Positions 43,372 through 52,969 of a stretch of DNA of 64,000 nucleotides are shown piece after piece. Location: contig NZ_BCXE01000020.1 of assembly GCF_001894945.1 (NCBI RefSeq), positions 1-64,000 on the forward strand. Reading direction: 5' to 3'. The stretch comes from Rhodococcus ruber NBRC 15591. Its GTDB lineage: Bacteria; Actinomycetota; Actinomycetes; Mycobacteriales; Mycobacteriaceae. The position numbers were made by a program, and so were the translations under genes. The notes below the pieces were generated by a model, which was not told the DNA's origin, ran no database searches, and worked only from the letters and a program-made list of their open reading frames with translations. Position 1 is the stretch's first letter, and the number at the start of each line of letters is the position of its first letter.

Positions 43372-44990
43372 TGAACCCGTCCACCGCCCAGGCCACCGCC
43401 GTCGTCGACGAACTCGCCCGAGGGGGCGTCCGCGACGTGGTGCTGTGCCCCGGCTCCCGCAACGCACCGCTCGCCTTCGCGCTGCAGGCCGCCGACAATG
43501 CGGGCCGGTTGCGGCTGCACATGCGCATCGACGAGCGCACCGCCGGATTCCTCGCGATCGGCCTGTCGGTTGCCTCCGGCCGTCCGGTGCCCGTCGTGAT
43601 GACCTCCGGCACCGCTGTCGCCAACCTCGCGCCGGCCGTGCTCGAAGCCAACTACGCCCGGGTGCCGCTCGTGGTGCTCAGCGCCAACCGGCCCTACGAG
43701 CTGCTCGGCACCGGCGCCAACCAGACCGTCGAACAGCTCGGCATGTTCGGCACCCAGGTCCGCGCCACCATCAGCCTCGGCCTGGCCGAAGGGATCGAGC
43801 AGAACAGCCAGTGGCGCTCCGCGGTCAGCCGCGTCCTCGCCGCCGCCCGCGGCACCCGCTCCGGCAACGCCGGTCCGGTCCACTTCGACATCCCGCTGCG
43901 CGAGCCGCTCGTCCCGGACGTGCACGCCCAGGGCCCGGGACCCGAGGGCCGCCCCGACGGCAGCGCCTGGACCACCACCGTGCACGCCACCCTCGACGTG
44001 CCGATGGACCTCGACATCACCGCCGACACCGTGGTGATCTCCGGGCACGGCTCCGCCTACCGGCCCGAACTGTCGGCACTGCCGACCGTGGCCGAACCCA
44101 CCGCGCCGCTCCACGGTGTCCCGCTCCATCCGATGGCGCTGCCGCATCTGAAGCCGCGGCAGGCGATCATCACCGGCCGGCCCACGCTGCACCGGCCGGT
44201 CTCCAAGCTGCTCGCCGATCCGTCGGTGGCGGTGTACGCCCTCACCACCGGACCGCGCTGGCCCGACGTGTCCGGCAACGTCCTCGCCACCGGCACCCGC
44301 GCCGTCGTCACCGGCCGGCCCGATCCGGCCTGGCTGGAACGCTGCCGGAACCTGTCCGCCCACACCGACAAGGCCGTGCGCGCCCAGCTCGACGCCCATC
44401 CGAAGCCGACCGGCCTGCACGTCGCGGCGACGGTCACCGACGCGCTGCGGGAAGGGGACCAGCTGCTGCTCGGGGCCTCCAACCCGGTGCGCGACGCGGC
44501 GCTGGTGAGCTACCCGCGCGACGGGGTGCGCGTGCTCTCCAACCGGGGTGTCGCGGGCATCGACGGCACCGTCTCGACCGCCGTCGGCGCCGCCCTGGCC
44601 TACCCGCAGGGCCGCACCGTCGCCCTGATGGGCGACCTGACGTTCCTGCACGACGCGTCGGGGCTGCTGATCGGCACCGCCGAACCGCGACCGCAGAACC
44701 TGACCGTCGTCGTCGCCAACGACGACGGCGGCGGCATCTTCGAGCTGCTCGAGCAGGGCGACCCGCAGTACGCCGGCGTCTTCGAGCGGGTGTTCGGCAC
44801 CCCGCACGGCATGGACCTCGCCGCGCTGTGTGCCGCGTACCGGGTACCGCACGAGCGGGTGGACCTTCCCGCACTGACCGCCGCGCTGGCCGACCGGGCC
44901 GAGCTCCCCGGCGGCATCCGGGTGCTCGAGGTGATCACCGACCGTTCCGGCCTGCGGGAACTGCACGCGGCCGTGCGCGCCCAGCTGTGA
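43371..44990 (+). CDS. menD: 2-Succinyl-5-enolpyruvyl-6-hydroxy-3-cyclohexene-1-carboxylate synthase
   Basis: Thiamin-diphosphate enzyme joining isochorismate and 2-oxoglutarate, the first committed menaquinone step. 539 residues. An N-terminal [20 protein letters not shown] and the cofactor-activating Glu in [16 protein letters not shown] precede the C-terminal TPP/Mg motif [14 protein letters not shown]...[12 protein letters not shown]. The start GTG 43371 has a well-spaced TACTCT upstream. The isochorismate synthase (menF) is not in the window. Confidence 0.96.
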   Translation: MNPSTAQATAVVDELARGGVRDVVLCPGSRNAPLAFALQAADNAGRLRLHMRIDERTAGFLAIGLSVASGRPVPVVMTSGTAVANLAPAVLEANYARVPLVVLSANRPYELLGTGANQTVEQLGMFGTQVRATISLGLAEGIEQNSQWRSAVSRVLAAARGTRSGNAGPVHFDIPLREPLVPDVHAQGPGPEGRPDGSAWTTTVHATLDVPMDLDITADTVVISGHGSAYRPELSALPTVAEPTAPLHGVPLHPMALPHLKPRQAIITGRPTLHRPVSKLLADPSVAVYALTTGPRWPDVSGNVLATGTRAVVTGRPDPAWLERCRNLSAHTDKAVRAQLDAHPKPTGLHVAATVTDALREGDQLLLGASNPVRDAALVSYPRDGVRVLSNRGVAGIDGTVSTAVGAALAYPQGRTVALMGDLTFLHDASGLLIGTAEPRPQNLTVVVANDDGGGIFELLEQGDPQYAGVFERVFGTPHGMDLAALCAAYRVPHERVDLPALTAALADRAELPGGIRVLEVITDRSGLRELHAAVRAQL

Positions 44991-44997
44991 CGGACGC

Positions 44998-45411
44998 ATG
45001 AGCGGAATCGACAGGGCACGCCGGGCGGTGCTCGGCGTCGCGATCGGCATCTCGGTGCTCGCCGTGATCCTGGTCCTCGCGGCGTGGCGCAACGACCATC
45101 TGATCGCCTCCGACATGGGCACCGCCACGGCAGAGGTGCTTTCCGCCGGGTCGCTGCGCTCGGCGATCAGCTTCGTCACCCCCGACGGTGTCACCCACAA
45201 TCCCGAGCTCGGTGTGCTGTATCCGACGGGACTCACGGCCGGGCAGCGGATCGCCGTCGAATACGCCCGCAGCGACCCCGACCTCGTGCGGGTCACCGGC
45301 CGCGACGCCCGGGTCGCCCTCGTGCCCGCCGCCTCGCTGATCGTGGTGACATGGCTGGTCGCGGCCCCCGTGCTCACGTATCTCCGGCGGCGCAGCGAGG
45401 CGCGCGCGTAG
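44998..45411 (+). CDS. DUF3592 membrane protein
   Basis: 137 residues from ATG 44998, 7 nt after menD. TM helices at about 10-30 and 107-128 enclose an extracytoplasmic beta-rich domain ([48 protein letters not shown]), the DUF3592 layout. Position matches Rv0556 between menD and the mannosyltransferase gene. Function unknown. Confidence 0.83.
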   Translation: MSGIDRARRAVLGVAIGISVLAVILVLAAWRNDHLIASDMGTATAEVLSAGSLRSAISFVTPDGVTHNPELGVLYPTGLTAGQRIAVEYARSDPDLVRVTGRDARVALVPAASLIVVTWLVAAPVLTYLRRRSEARA

Positions 45412-45499
45412 CGGTGCAGCCGGGAGGATTCGCCGGAACTTCGCCCGGCGGACACCTCGACCACCCCGCCCGGACCGCCGCCACGGCGATGCTGGGCCG

Positions 45500-46642
45500 G
45501 TGCGAGTAGCCATCGTCGCGGAATCCTTCCTCCCGAACGTCAACGGCGTCACCAACTCGGTGTTGCGCGTGCTCGAGCACCTCGACCGCCACGGCCACGA
45601 GGCCCTGGTCGTCGCTCCCGACACCGTCGCCGGTCTGCCGCCGGCGCCCGCCCATCACGACGGCATCCCGGTGCATCGGGTGCCGGCGGTGCACGTGCCG
45701 AAGGTCAGCTCCCTGCCCGTGGGGCTGCCACAGCCCGCGCTCACCGGCATCCTGCGCGGATTCGCACCCGACGTCGTGCACCTGGCGTCGCCGTTCCTGC
45801 TCGGTGCCGGCGGCCTCGGCGCGGCCCGCAGGCTCGACCTGCCCACCGTCGCGGTCTACCAGACCGACGTCGCCGGATTCGCGTCCAGCTACGGTCTCGG
45901 CCTCGCGGCCCGGGCCGCCTGGCAGTGGACACGCCGGATCCACCGGGCCTGTGACCGCACGCTCGCGCCGTCGACGGCCGCCGCCGCGGACCTCGCCGCG
46001 CACGGCATCCCCCGGGTGCACCGCTGGGCGCGGGGCGTCGACACCGCACGCTTCACCCCGGCCCGGCGCAGCGACGCGCTGCGCCGGGCCTGGTCGCCGG
46101 ACGGCCGGCTCGTGGTGGGTTTCGTGGGCCGGCTCGCCCCGGAGAAGCACGTCGACCGTCTCGCGGTCCTGTCGGCCGACCCCCGCTACCGGCTCGTCGT
46201 CGTCGGGGACGGCCCCGAACGCGCCCGGCTCGAGACGGCCCTGCCCGGGGCGGTGTTCACCGGCCACCTCGGCGGTGACGCCCTGGCCGACGCCTACGCG
46301 AGCCTCGACGTGTTCGTCCATCCGGGCGAGCACGAGACGTTCTGCCAGGCCGTGCAGGAGGCGCTCGCCAGCGGCGTCCCCGCGATCGCGCCCGACGCGG
46401 GCGGCCCACGCGATCTCGTCGCGCACTGCCGCAACGGCTATCGGCTGCCGGTCGACGGCTTCACCGACCTGCTGCCGGGCGCGGTCGGCGCACTCGCCGA
46501 CCCGGTGCTGCGCGCCCGGTTCGGCGCGGCCGCGCGGCGCGGTGTGCTCGGCCGCACCTGGCCCGCGGTGTGCCACGAACTGCTCGGGCACTACGAGCAG
46601 GTCTGCTCGGTCCGGCCGGGCACGCTGCGGCGCAGCGCGTAG
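45500..46642 (+). CDS. mgtA: GT4 alpha-mannosyltransferase, MgtA-like
   Basis: 380 residues from GTG 45500. GT-B glycosyltransferase family 4: N-terminal [23 protein letters not shown], nucleotide-binding [18 protein letters not shown] and the EX7E element in [27 protein letters not shown]. Orthologous position to Rv0557 (MgtA, formerly PimB), which transfers mannose from GDP-mannose to glycolipid acceptors for lipomannan-type molecules. The coding end runs into a 24-bp tandem repeat holding the TAG. Confidence 0.9.
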   Translation: MRVAIVAESFLPNVNGVTNSVLRVLEHLDRHGHEALVVAPDTVAGLPPAPAHHDGIPVHRVPAVHVPKVSSLPVGLPQPALTGILRGFAPDVVHLASPFLLGAGGLGAARRLDLPTVAVYQTDVAGFASSYGLGLAARAAWQWTRRIHRACDRTLAPSTAAAADLAAHGIPRVHRWARGVDTARFTPARRSDALRRAWSPDGRLVVGFVGRLAPEKHVDRLAVLSADPRYRLVVVGDGPERARLETALPGAVFTGHLGGDALADAYASLDVFVHPGEHETFCQAVQEALASGVPAIAPDAGGPRDLVAHCRNGYRLPVDGFTDLLPGAVGALADPVLRARFGAAARRGVLGRTWPAVCHELLGHYEQVCSVRPGTLRRSA

Positions 46643-46728
46643 CGGTAACGTCGGCACAGCGCGTAGCGGTAACGTCGGCACAGCGCGTAGCGGTAACGTC
46701 GGCACAGCGCGTAGCGGTAACGTTTCGA
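46633..46728 (+). repeat. 24-bp tandem repeat, 4 copies, between mgtA and menG
   Basis: Copies at 46633-46656, 46657-46680, 46681-46704 and 46705-46728; the first three are identical and the fourth diverges in its last bases. Each contains GCGTAGCGGTAACGT. The mgtA stop lies in copy 1. The last copy supplies TAACGT (46718-46723), a -10-like hexamer 7 nt before the menG GTG. Confidence 0.95.
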
Positions 46729-46730
46729 CC

Positions 46731-47429
46731 GTGGCAACTACTCACGGGTCGCGGGCCTCGCTCGCGAAGGATCCGCGCGAGGTCGCGTCGATGTTCGACG
46801 GCGTCGCCCAGCGATACGACATCACCAACACCGTGCTCTCCTTCGGGCAGGACCGCAGCTGGCGACGAGCCACCCGGGCGGCGCTGGACCTGCGGCCGGG
46901 GGAGCGCGTCCTCGATCTGGCCGCCGGCACCGGGGTGTCGACGGTGGAACTCGGCCGGTCCGGTGCGTGGGTGGTGGCCACCGACTTCTCCACGGGAATG
47001 CTGCAGGCGGGCGCGTTCCGGCAGGTGCCGATGGTCGCGGGCGACGCGATGCGCCTGCCCTTCGCCGACGCGGTCTTCGACGCCGCCACCATCTCCTTCG
47101 GGCTGCGCAACGTCTCCGACTTCGAGGCCGGGCTCCGCGAGATCGCGCGGGTGACCAAACCCGGCGGCCGCCTCGTGGTGTGCGAGTTCGCCACACCCGT
47201 CTCGGCTCCGCTGCGCGTGCTCTACCTCGAGTACCTGATGCGGGCACTGCCGCGGGTCGCGCGGACCGTCAGCAGCAACCCCGACGCGTACGTCTATCTC
47301 GCCGAGTCGATCCGGGCGTGGCCCGCGCAACCCGAGCTCGCCGAGCGGATCCGGGCCGCCGGCTGGCGGTCGGTGCAGTGGCGCAACCTCACCGGCGGGA
47401 TCGTGGCCCTGCACCGGGCGGTGCGCTGA
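46731..47429 (+). CDS. menG: Demethylmenaquinone methyltransferase
   Basis: Final methylation giving menaquinone, using SAM. 232 residues from GTG 46731. UbiE-family motifs: [29 protein letters not shown], motif [16 protein letters not shown], then [27 protein letters not shown] and [14 protein letters not shown]. It is 88 nt after mgtA, and the gap is filled with 24-bp repeats that may carry its promoter. It is convergent with menJ, 11 nt apart. Confidence 0.95.
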   Translation: MATTHGSRASLAKDPREVASMFDGVAQRYDITNTVLSFGQDRSWRRATRAALDLRPGERVLDLAAGTGVSTVELGRSGAWVVATDFSTGMLQAGAFRQVPMVAGDAMRLPFADAVFDAATISFGLRNVSDFEAGLREIARVTKPGGRLVVCEFATPVSAPLRVLYLEYLMRALPRVARTVSSNPDAYVYLAESIRAWPAQPELAERIRAAGWRSVQWRNLTGGIVALHRAVR

Positions 47430-47440
47430 CCGGACGCGGC

Positions 47441-48712
47441 TCAGGCGAAGAGCGGTCGGCGGTCCCAGCGCAGCGACGCGCCGCCCCCGGCCCGCCACGC
47501 CCGTGCGACGACATCCTCGTCGCGCTCGGTGACGAGGTTGCCCATCACCCGGACGGCCACCGTCATCAGCGACGTCGAACTCATCCCCACAGGCCCGGTG
47601 GCCGGCAGAAACCGCGGCAACGTCAGCAGCCCGGCCAGTCGCCGGGCTGCGGAGAACGCCCGCCCGTAGCGCTCGCGCAGCAGGGCCGGCCACAGCTGCG
47701 TGAGATCGTCCGCATCCAGGACGCCGGCGACGAGCCGCCCACCCTCGAGGCCGTAGTCGATGCCCTCGCCGTTGAGCGGATTCACACACGCCGCGGCGTC
47801 GCCGACCAGGGCCCAGTTCGGGCCCGCCACACCGGACACCGCACCGCCCATCGGCAGCAGCGCCGACGCCACCCGGGTCGTCTCGCCGAGTCCCCACTCG
47901 CCGCGCCGCCGCGACGCATACAGCTCGATCAGCGGGCGCAGCGACCCGACGGCCGGCCGCTTGGAGGTGGCGAGCGTGCCCACGCCGATGTTGACCTCCC
48001 CGGTGCCGAGGGGGAACACCCAGCCGTAGCCCGGGTGCAGCGTGCCGGCGTCGTCGCGCAGCTCCAGGTGCGACGTGATCCACGGGTCGTCGCTGCGGGG
48101 GGAGGTGGCGTAGGCGCGGGCCGCGACCCCGTACGCGGTGTCGCGATGCCACTGCCGGCCGAGCAGCCTGCCCAGCGGAGAACGGACCCCGTCCGCCACG
48201 ACGAGTCGTTCGCACCCGACGGTGCGCGGACCGCGCGCGGTCGCGAAGGTCACCGCGGTCACCCGCGTTCCCTCGCGCTCGACGGCGACGGCCTTGGTTC
48301 CCTCGGCGGCCGCGGCGCCCGACTCGAGGGCGACGCGGCGGATCCGGTCGTCGAGTTCGGTGCGTGGCACGGCGCTGCCCTGGGCCGGGAAGGAACCCGA
48401 CGGCCACGGAAGTTCGAGGCTGCGACCGAAGCCTTCGAGCCGCAGGCCCCGGTTGACGGTGCGCGTGCGCACCCAGTCGCCGAGGCCGAGGCGGTCGAGT
48501 TCGGCCACCGCCCGCGGGGTCAGGCCGTCGCCGCACGTCTTGTCCCGGGGGAAGGTCGCGGCATCGACGAGCAGTACGTCGCGGCCGGCGCGGGCCGCCC
48601 AGGCGGCGGCCGCCGACCCGGCAGGACCTGCGCCGACGACGAGCACGTCGGTACGGTCGGGGAGCTCCGGAAGGTCGGGCCGCGGTTCGGACCCAGCGTG
48701 TTCTGCCACCAC
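47441..48712 (-). CDS. menJ: Geranylgeranyl-reductase-family flavoprotein, menaquinone reductase MenJ
   Basis: 423 residues. N-terminal FAD-binding VLVVGAGPAGSAAAAWAARAG with the family signature DKTCGDGLTPRAVAELDRLG, then GDAAACVNPLNGEGIDYGLEGG for FAD pyrophosphate/ribityl contacts. In mycobacteria MenJ (Rv0561c) saturates the beta-isoprene unit of menaquinone; the location between menG and the polyprenyl synthase supports the same task here. Divergent from the synthase gene. Confidence 0.9.
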   Translation of the reverse strand: MVAEHAGSEPRPDLPELPDRTDVLVVGAGPAGSAAAAWAARAGRDVLLVDAATFPRDKTCGDGLTPRAVAELDRLGLGDWVRTRTVNRGLRLEGFGRSLELPWPSGSFPAQGSAVPRTELDDRIRRVALESGAAAAEGTKAVAVEREGTRVTAVTFATARGPRTVGCERLVVADGVRSPLGRLLGRQWHRDTAYGVAARAYATSPRSDDPWITSHLELRDDAGTLHPGYGWVFPLGTGEVNIGVGTLATSKRPAVGSLRPLIELYASRRRGEWGLGETTRVASALLPMGGAVSGVAGPNWALVGDAAACVNPLNGEGIDYGLEGGRLVAGVLDADDLTQLWPALLRERYGRAFSAARRLAGLLTLPRFLPATGPVGMSSTSLMTVAVRVMGNLVTERDEDVVARAWRAGGGASLRWDRRPLFA

Positions 48713-48774
48713 GGCTCCATCCTTCCAGGTACGGCTTCGGTGCCTCGGGGAGGTAGCCGACCGGCGGAGCGGCT

Positions 48775-48787
48775 AGGTTCACTACCG
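48775..48787 (+). promoter_or_regulatory. Putative -10 of the polyprenyl synthase gene, leaderless start
   Basis: TAGGTT (48775-48780) ends 6 nt before GTG 48787. This supports the far-upstream start of the gene over the internal GTG at 48850. Confidence 0.5.
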
Positions 48788-49896
48788 TGGAGCCGATTCG
48801 ACAGCGGACAGCGGTAGCCGGGTCGACAGAACAGGATGGGTACCTCATCGTGAGCACTGAAGGGGCGGCGCAGTCCGCCGGTCCGTCCGGCGCGACGTCG
48901 GACACGGTGGTGGCCGGGGTGGACCTCGGCGATCCGGTCCTGGCGGGCGCCGTCCGGGACGGTCTCGCCCGGGTCGAGGAAGTGCTGATCTCCGAGCTCT
49001 CCGACGGCGAGGACTTCCTGACCGAGGTCGCACTGCATCTCGCCAAGGCCGGCGGCAAGCGGTTCCGTCCGCTGTTCACCCTCCTGACCGCCCAGCTCGG
49101 TCCGAAGCCGAACGATCCGGCGGTCGTGACGGCGGCGACCGCGGTCGAACTCGTGCACCTGGCCACGCTGTACCACGACGACGTGATGGACGAGGCCACC
49201 ATGCGCCGGGGCGCACCCAGCGCGAACGCGCGGTGGAGCAACAGCGTGGCCATCCTCGCCGGGGACTTCCTGTTCGCGCATGCGTCGCGACTGGTGTCGA
49301 CGCTCGGTCCCGCTGCGGTACGGACCATCGCCGAGACGTTCGCCGAGCTCGTGACCGGACAGATGCGCGAGACCATCGGCAGCGGGAAGGAACGGGACCC
49401 GGTCGAGCACTACCTGAAGGTGGTGTGGGAGAAGACCGGCTCGCTGATCGCGACGAGCGGACGCTTCGGCGGGACGTTCTCCGGCGCCGACCCGGACCAG
49501 ATCGCGCATCTGGAGCGGCTCGGCGACGCCGTCGGCACCGCGTTCCAGATCGCCGACGACATCATCGACATCTCGTCGGCGTCGACGGAGTCCGGCAAGA
49601 CCCCGGGGACGGATCTGCGCGAGGGTGTCCACACCCTGCCGGTCCTCTACGCCTTCCGTGAGACCGGGCCCGACGCCGATCGGCTGCGCGAACTGCTCGC
49701 CGGACCGGTCGAGGACGAGGCCGCCGTCGCCGAGGCCCTGGAGCTGCTGGCGCGGTCGCCGGGAATGGCGGCCGCGAAGCGGACGCTGGGCGAGTACGCG
49801 GACAAGGCCCGCACGGAACTGGAGTCGCTGCCGCCGGGACCGGCGAACGAGGCCCTGCGCCGGCTCGTCGACTACACGATCGCGCGCGTGGGGTAG
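48787..49896 (+). CDS. grcC1: Long-chain trans-polyprenyl diphosphate synthase (menaquinone side chain)
   Basis: 369 residues from GTG 48787 with about 45 residues of non-conserved N-terminus. The two Asp-rich motifs are DDVMD (131-135) and DDIID (257-261), with GGKRFRP for IPP binding. The small residues upstream of the first motif (LVHLATLYHDD) fit long-chain products, probably octa- or nonaprenyl diphosphate for MenA. Orthologous place to Rv0562. Chain length cannot be read reliably. Confidence 0.93.
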   Translation: MEPIRQRTAVAGSTEQDGYLIVSTEGAAQSAGPSGATSDTVVAGVDLGDPVLAGAVRDGLARVEEVLISELSDGEDFLTEVALHLAKAGGKRFRPLFTLLTAQLGPKPNDPAVVTAATAVELVHLATLYHDDVMDEATMRRGAPSANARWSNSVAILAGDFLFAHASRLVSTLGPAAVRTIAETFAELVTGQMRETIGSGKERDPVEHYLKVVWEKTGSLIATSGRFGGTFSGADPDQIAHLERLGDAVGTAFQIADDIIDISSASTESGKTPGTDLREGVHTLPVLYAFRETGPDADRLRELLAGPVEDEAAVAEALELLARSPGMAAAKRTLGEYADKARTELESLPPGPANEALRRLVDYTIARVG

Positions 49897-50000
49897 GAAC
49901 CCGGACGTCGGGAGGCCGCTGCAGCCGATGACGGCAGGGAACCCGCTCCCCACCCTGCTTCGTTGAATGCTGGGGCAAGATCGACGGGAAGAGGCGTGAC

Positions 50001-50861
50001 GTGCACGGGAATGCGAACCGGCTGAAGACGGCGGGGCTCCTCATCGGGATGTCCGCCCTCATCGTGTTCATCGGCGCCCTGTTCCGCAACCCGACGATCC
50101 TGATCGGGTCGATCGTCCTGGCCGTCGGGATGAACGCCTACGCCTACTTCAACAGCGACAAGCTGGCGTTGCGGGCCATGCATGCCCAGCCGATCACCGA
50201 GGTACAGGCGCCGGTGATCTACCGGATCGTGCGCGAGCTGGCGACCACGGCGCATCAGCCGATGCCCCGGCTGTACATCAGCCCGACCAGCGCACCCAAC
50301 GCGTTCGCGACCGGCCGCAATCCCCGCCATGCGGCGGTGTGCTGCACGTCCGGGATCCTGCAGATCCTGAACGAGCGGGAGTTGCGCGCGGTGCTCGGGC
50401 ACGAGCTGTCGCACGTCTACAACCGGGACATCCTGATCTCCTCGGTGGCCGGTGCGATGGCGGCGGTGATCTCGGGGCTGGCGAATCTCGCGTTCTTCGC
50501 GAACATGTTCGGCAACCGCGACCAGGGCACGAATCCGCTGGCCCTGCTGCTGGTGTCGCTGCTCGGTCCGATCGCGGCGACCGTCGTCCGGCTCGCGGTG
50601 TCGCGTTCCCGCGAGTACCAGGCGGATCAGTCCGGCGCCGAACTCACCGGAGATCCGCTGGCGCTGGCCTCGGCGCTGCGCAAACTCGAGCAGGGCACCC
50701 GGGCGGCGCCCCTGCCCCCCGAGCCTCGGATCGCCGCGCAGTCGCACATGATGATCGCGAACCCGTTCCGTCCGGGGGAGCGGGTGAGCCGATTGTTCTC
50801 GACCCACCCGCCCATGGCGGAGCGCATCGACCGGCTCGAGCGCATGGCCCGCGGGGGCTGA
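50001..50861 (+). CDS. htpX: M48-family membrane zinc metalloprotease HtpX
   Basis: 286 residues from GTG 50001, AGAGG about 7 nt upstream. Two N-terminal TM helices (about 10-27 and 33-50), zinc motif HELSH at 134-138, a further pair of hydrophobic segments at about 148-190 and the third ligand Glu in [17 protein letters not shown]. HtpX degrades misfolded membrane proteins with FtsH. Ends with [15 protein letters not shown]; the gene 3' side carries short repeats. Confidence 0.95.
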   Translation: MHGNANRLKTAGLLIGMSALIVFIGALFRNPTILIGSIVLAVGMNAYAYFNSDKLALRAMHAQPITEVQAPVIYRIVRELATTAHQPMPRLYISPTSAPNAFATGRNPRHAAVCCTSGILQILNERELRAVLGHELSHVYNRDILISSVAGAMAAVISGLANLAFFANMFGNRDQGTNPLALLLVSLLGPIAATVVRLAVSRSREYQADQSGAELTGDPLALASALRKLEQGTRAAPLPPEPRIAAQSHMMIANPFRPGERVSRLFSTHPPMAERIDRLERMARGG

Positions 50862-50866
50862 CGCCC

Positions 50867-50914
50867 GCACTGCCTACCGGACGCACCGCCTACCGCCCGC
50901 ACCGGCTACCGGAC
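50867..50914. repeat. 16-bp degenerate tandem repeat, 3 copies, between htpX and yajQ
   Basis: Units of the form GCACTGCCTACCGGAC at 50867-50882, 50883-50898 and 50899-50914. A further partial copy at 50930-50943 spans the yajQ stop codon, so the array may derive from the gene's 3' end. Confidence 0.85.
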
Positions 50915-50936
50915 GCACTGGTAGTCGATGCACTGC

Positions 50937-51428
50937 CTACCGGTAGTTGACGAACTGCAGCGCGATGTCGAGGTCGGCGTTCTTGAGCAGTGCGATCACG
51001 GCCTGCAGGTCGTCGCGCTTCTTGCTGGTCACGCGCAGCTCCTCGCCCTGGATCTGCGCCTTGACACCCTTGGGTCCCTCGTCGCGGATCAGCTTGGAGA
51101 TCTTCTTGGCGTTCTCGGTGCTGATGCCCTGCACCAGGGACCCGCTGATCTTGTAGACCTTGCCGGACTGGGTGGGCTCGCCGGCGTCGAAGGACTTCAG
51201 GGACAGATTGCGCCGGATCAGCTTCTCCTTGAACACCTCGAGGGCGGCCTTGACGCGTTCCTCCGTGTCGGCGGTCAGGGTGATGGACTCTTCGCCGCTC
51301 CACTCGATGCCCGCCCCGGTGTTGCGGAAGTCGAAACGGGTGCCGAGTTCCTTGGCGGCCTGGTTCAGCGCGTTGTCCACCTCCTGGCGGTCGACCTTGC
51401 TCACCACATCGAACGACGAATCAGCCAC
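50937..51428 (-). CDS. YajQ-family nucleotide-binding protein
   Basis: 163 residues from GTG 51428, matching the family start [27 protein letters not shown]. Two ferredoxin-like halves; conserved [12 protein letters not shown] and [28 protein letters not shown] at the end. YajQ proteins bind c-di-GMP in Xanthomonas and tRNA or nucleotides in other reports; the role here is unknown. Syntenic with Rv0566c. Confidence 0.95.
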   Translation of the reverse strand: MADSSFDVVSKVDRQEVDNALNQAAKELGTRFDFRNTGAGIEWSGEESITLTADTEERVKAALEVFKEKLIRRNLSLKSFDAGEPTQSGKVYKISGSLVQGISTENAKKISKLIRDEGPKGVKAQIQGEELRVTSKKRDDLQAVIALLKNADLDIALQFVNYR

Positions 51429-51575
51429 GTGCACTCCACTTCGGATCGGTTCTGTACGGGTTGCCGCCCCGACGCTATCGGGTGGCGCAGTGCCGCTGTC
51501 CACCCGGTTTGCACAACAGGGGGGTGTGCGTTGTATTGTTTCAAACGCGCCAGGGACACGGTCCCGATCGCGCCC

Positions 51576-51658
51576 GGCAGGTTGCCCGAGCGGCCAATGG
51601 GAGCGGACTGTAAATCCGTCGGCTTACGCCTACGTAGGTTCGAATCCTACACCTGCCA
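51576..51658 (+). tRNA. tRNA-Tyr (GTA)
   Basis: 83 nt. Acceptor GGCAGGT pairs with ACCTGCC (51651-51657), discriminator A. The anticodon stem-loop GGACTGTAAATCC gives anticodon GTA. A long variable arm marks a class II tRNA, and the T-arm GGTTCGAATCC is present. Confidence 0.97.
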
Positions 51659-51661
51659 CCG

Positions 51662-51695
51662 GAACGGCCCCGATCCGAACGGATCGGGGCCGTTC
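51662..51695 (+). terminator. Terminator after tRNA-Tyr
   Basis: GAACGGCCCCGATCC (51662-51676) pairs perfectly with 51681-51695 over a GAAC loop, followed by TGCGTT. It begins 3 nt after the tRNA. Confidence 0.85.
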
Positions 51696-51887
51696 TGCGT
51701 TCGCAGACGTTCCGGTACCGACCAGTCGCCGGGTTTCGGCGGGCGCAGACTTCAGAGCGCCTCCGGGTGTTCGGCCGAGGGGTGAAAAAGTCGATTTACG
51801 GCCCCTGAACTGGCGATTTTGTTCCTGCAGAGGAGTGTGTGTAATCTTTTGGAGGCCGCAGCGAGCAGAGATGCTCACGGTGGTCGC

Positions 51888-51960
51888 GCCCCCTTAGCTC
51901 AGTCGGCAGAGCGTTTCCATGGTAAGGAAAAGGTCGACGGTTCGATTCCGTCAGGGGGCT
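51888..51960 (+). tRNA. tRNA-Thr (GGT)
   Basis: 73 nt. Acceptor GCCCCCT pairs with AGGGGGC (51953-51959). The anticodon loop ATGGTAA between TTTCC and GGAAA gives anticodon GGT; the T-arm GGTTCGATTCC is canonical. CCA is not encoded. Confidence 0.97.
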
Positions 51961-52004
51961 CGCTGGATTGTGGTGCCGCCGTTGTTCGCGACACTCGACA
52001 CCGA

Positions 52005-52077
52005 GGCGGTGTAGCTCAGTTGGTAGAGCAAACGACTCATAATCGTTGCGTCGCCGGTTCAAGTCCGGTCACCGCTA
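52005..52077 (+). tRNA. tRNA-Met (CAT)
   Basis: 73 nt plus an encoded CCA at 52078-52080. The acceptor GGCGGTG pairs with CACCGCT with one G-U; anticodon CAT in ACGACTCATAATCGT. The G-U first pair differs from the unpaired C1 of initiator tRNAs, so this is the elongator. Confidence 0.95.
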
Positions 52078-52138
52078 CCACAGTTGAATGAACCACCCTG
52101 ATCGTCGTTGATCAGATTGACGCGAAAGAAGGCATCCC

Positions 52139-52306
52139 GTGGCCTCCTCCACCGACGTGCGGCCGAAGATCACCCTGGCCTGCGAGGTGTGCAAGCACCG
52201 CAACTACATCACGAAGAAGAACCGTCGCAACGACCCCGACCGGTTGGAGCTGAAGAAGTTCTGCCCCAACTGCGGCACTCATCGCGCACACCGCGAGTCG
52301 AAGTAG
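52139..52306 (+). CDS. rpmG: 50S ribosomal protein L33
   Basis: 55 residues from GTG 52139 to TAG 52306, with AAAGAAGG upstream. It keeps two zinc-binding CXXC pairs, CEVC (15-18) and CPNC (42-45), the C+ type. The core [23 protein letters not shown] is typical. Location between tRNA-Met and hadA is the conserved mycobacterial arrangement. Its zinc-containing form would normally be replaced by a C- paralogue under zinc starvation. Confidence 0.95.
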   Translation: MASSTDVRPKITLACEVCKHRNYITKKNRRNDPDRLELKKFCPNCGTHRAHRESK

Positions 52307-52393
52307 TCGTACAGGGTCGACGTCGACGCGTGAGCTCCCCGCACAATCGCCCACGCCGGCCGGCGTCCGGGCGAAGTTGCGGGAGTTCTGCGT

Positions 52394-52969
52394 ATGACGG
52401 GCACATTCGTGAGTGAAGAATCGGTCGTGGACGGCACCGAACAGGCCGGGATCCAGTTCGATGTAGCGGCACATGCGGCCTCGATGGTCGGTCACCACTA
52501 TCGCGTCGAGGACTTCTACGAGGTCGGGCGGGAAAAGGTCCGCGAGTATGCGCGCGCCGTGCTGGACAACAATCCGGCACATCACGACGAGGAAGCGGCG
52601 AAGGGCCTCGGCTACGACGGCCTCGTCGCGCCCCTCACCTTCATCTCCATCGTCGGCATGATCGCCCAGCGCAAGCTGTTCGACGAGGTCGTCACCGGAT
52701 ACGACCTCAGCCAGATCATGCAGACGGACCAGCGGCTGGTGTTCCACCGGCCCATCCAGGTGGGCGATCGGTTGTTCTGCGACGTGTACCTCGACGATTT
52801 CCGTCAGGCTGCCGGCAGCGACATCATCACCACCAAGAACATCATCACCGATCAGCACGACAACCTCGTGATGACCTCGTGGACCACCCTGGTGGGCCGC
52901 ACCGGTGGCGAGGTGGACGAGAACATCGCCCACGCAGTCAAGGATGTGATGATGCATGTCGCGCCGTAG
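52394..52969 (+). CDS. hadA: (3R)-hydroxyacyl-ACP dehydratase subunit HadA
   Basis: 191 residues from ATG 52394, about 30 longer at the N-terminus than M. tuberculosis HadA; GTG 52409 or ATG 52484 are later options. Hotdog fold, substrate-specifying subunit lacking the full hydratase motif: VGHHYRVEDFYEVGREKVREYARAV, YDGLVAPLTFISIVG and DIITTKNIITDQHDNLV. It works with HadB in the FAS-II cycle that elongates meromycolate precursors. Overlaps hadB by 14 nt. Confidence 0.93.
   Translation: MTGTFVSEESVVDGTEQAGIQFDVAAHAASMVGHHYRVEDFYEVGREKVREYARAVLDNNPAHHDEEAAKGLGYDGLVAPLTFISIVGMIAQRKLFDEVVTGYDLSQIMQTDQRLVFHRPIQVGDRLFCDVYLDDFRQAAGSDIITTKNIITDQHDNLVMTSWTTLVGRTGGEVDENIAHAVKDVMMHVAP

Noticed and set aside
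46633-46728. Short repeated peptide gene between mgtA and menG
   Set aside because: Each 24-bp unit holds in-frame TAG and TAA triplets, and no ribosome-binding site or start is evident, so it is not coding.
51576-52080. tRNA cluster as an integration site of a mobile element
   Set aside because: No integrase and no direct repeat of a tRNA 3' end was found, and the following rpmG-hadAB order is conserved core synteny.
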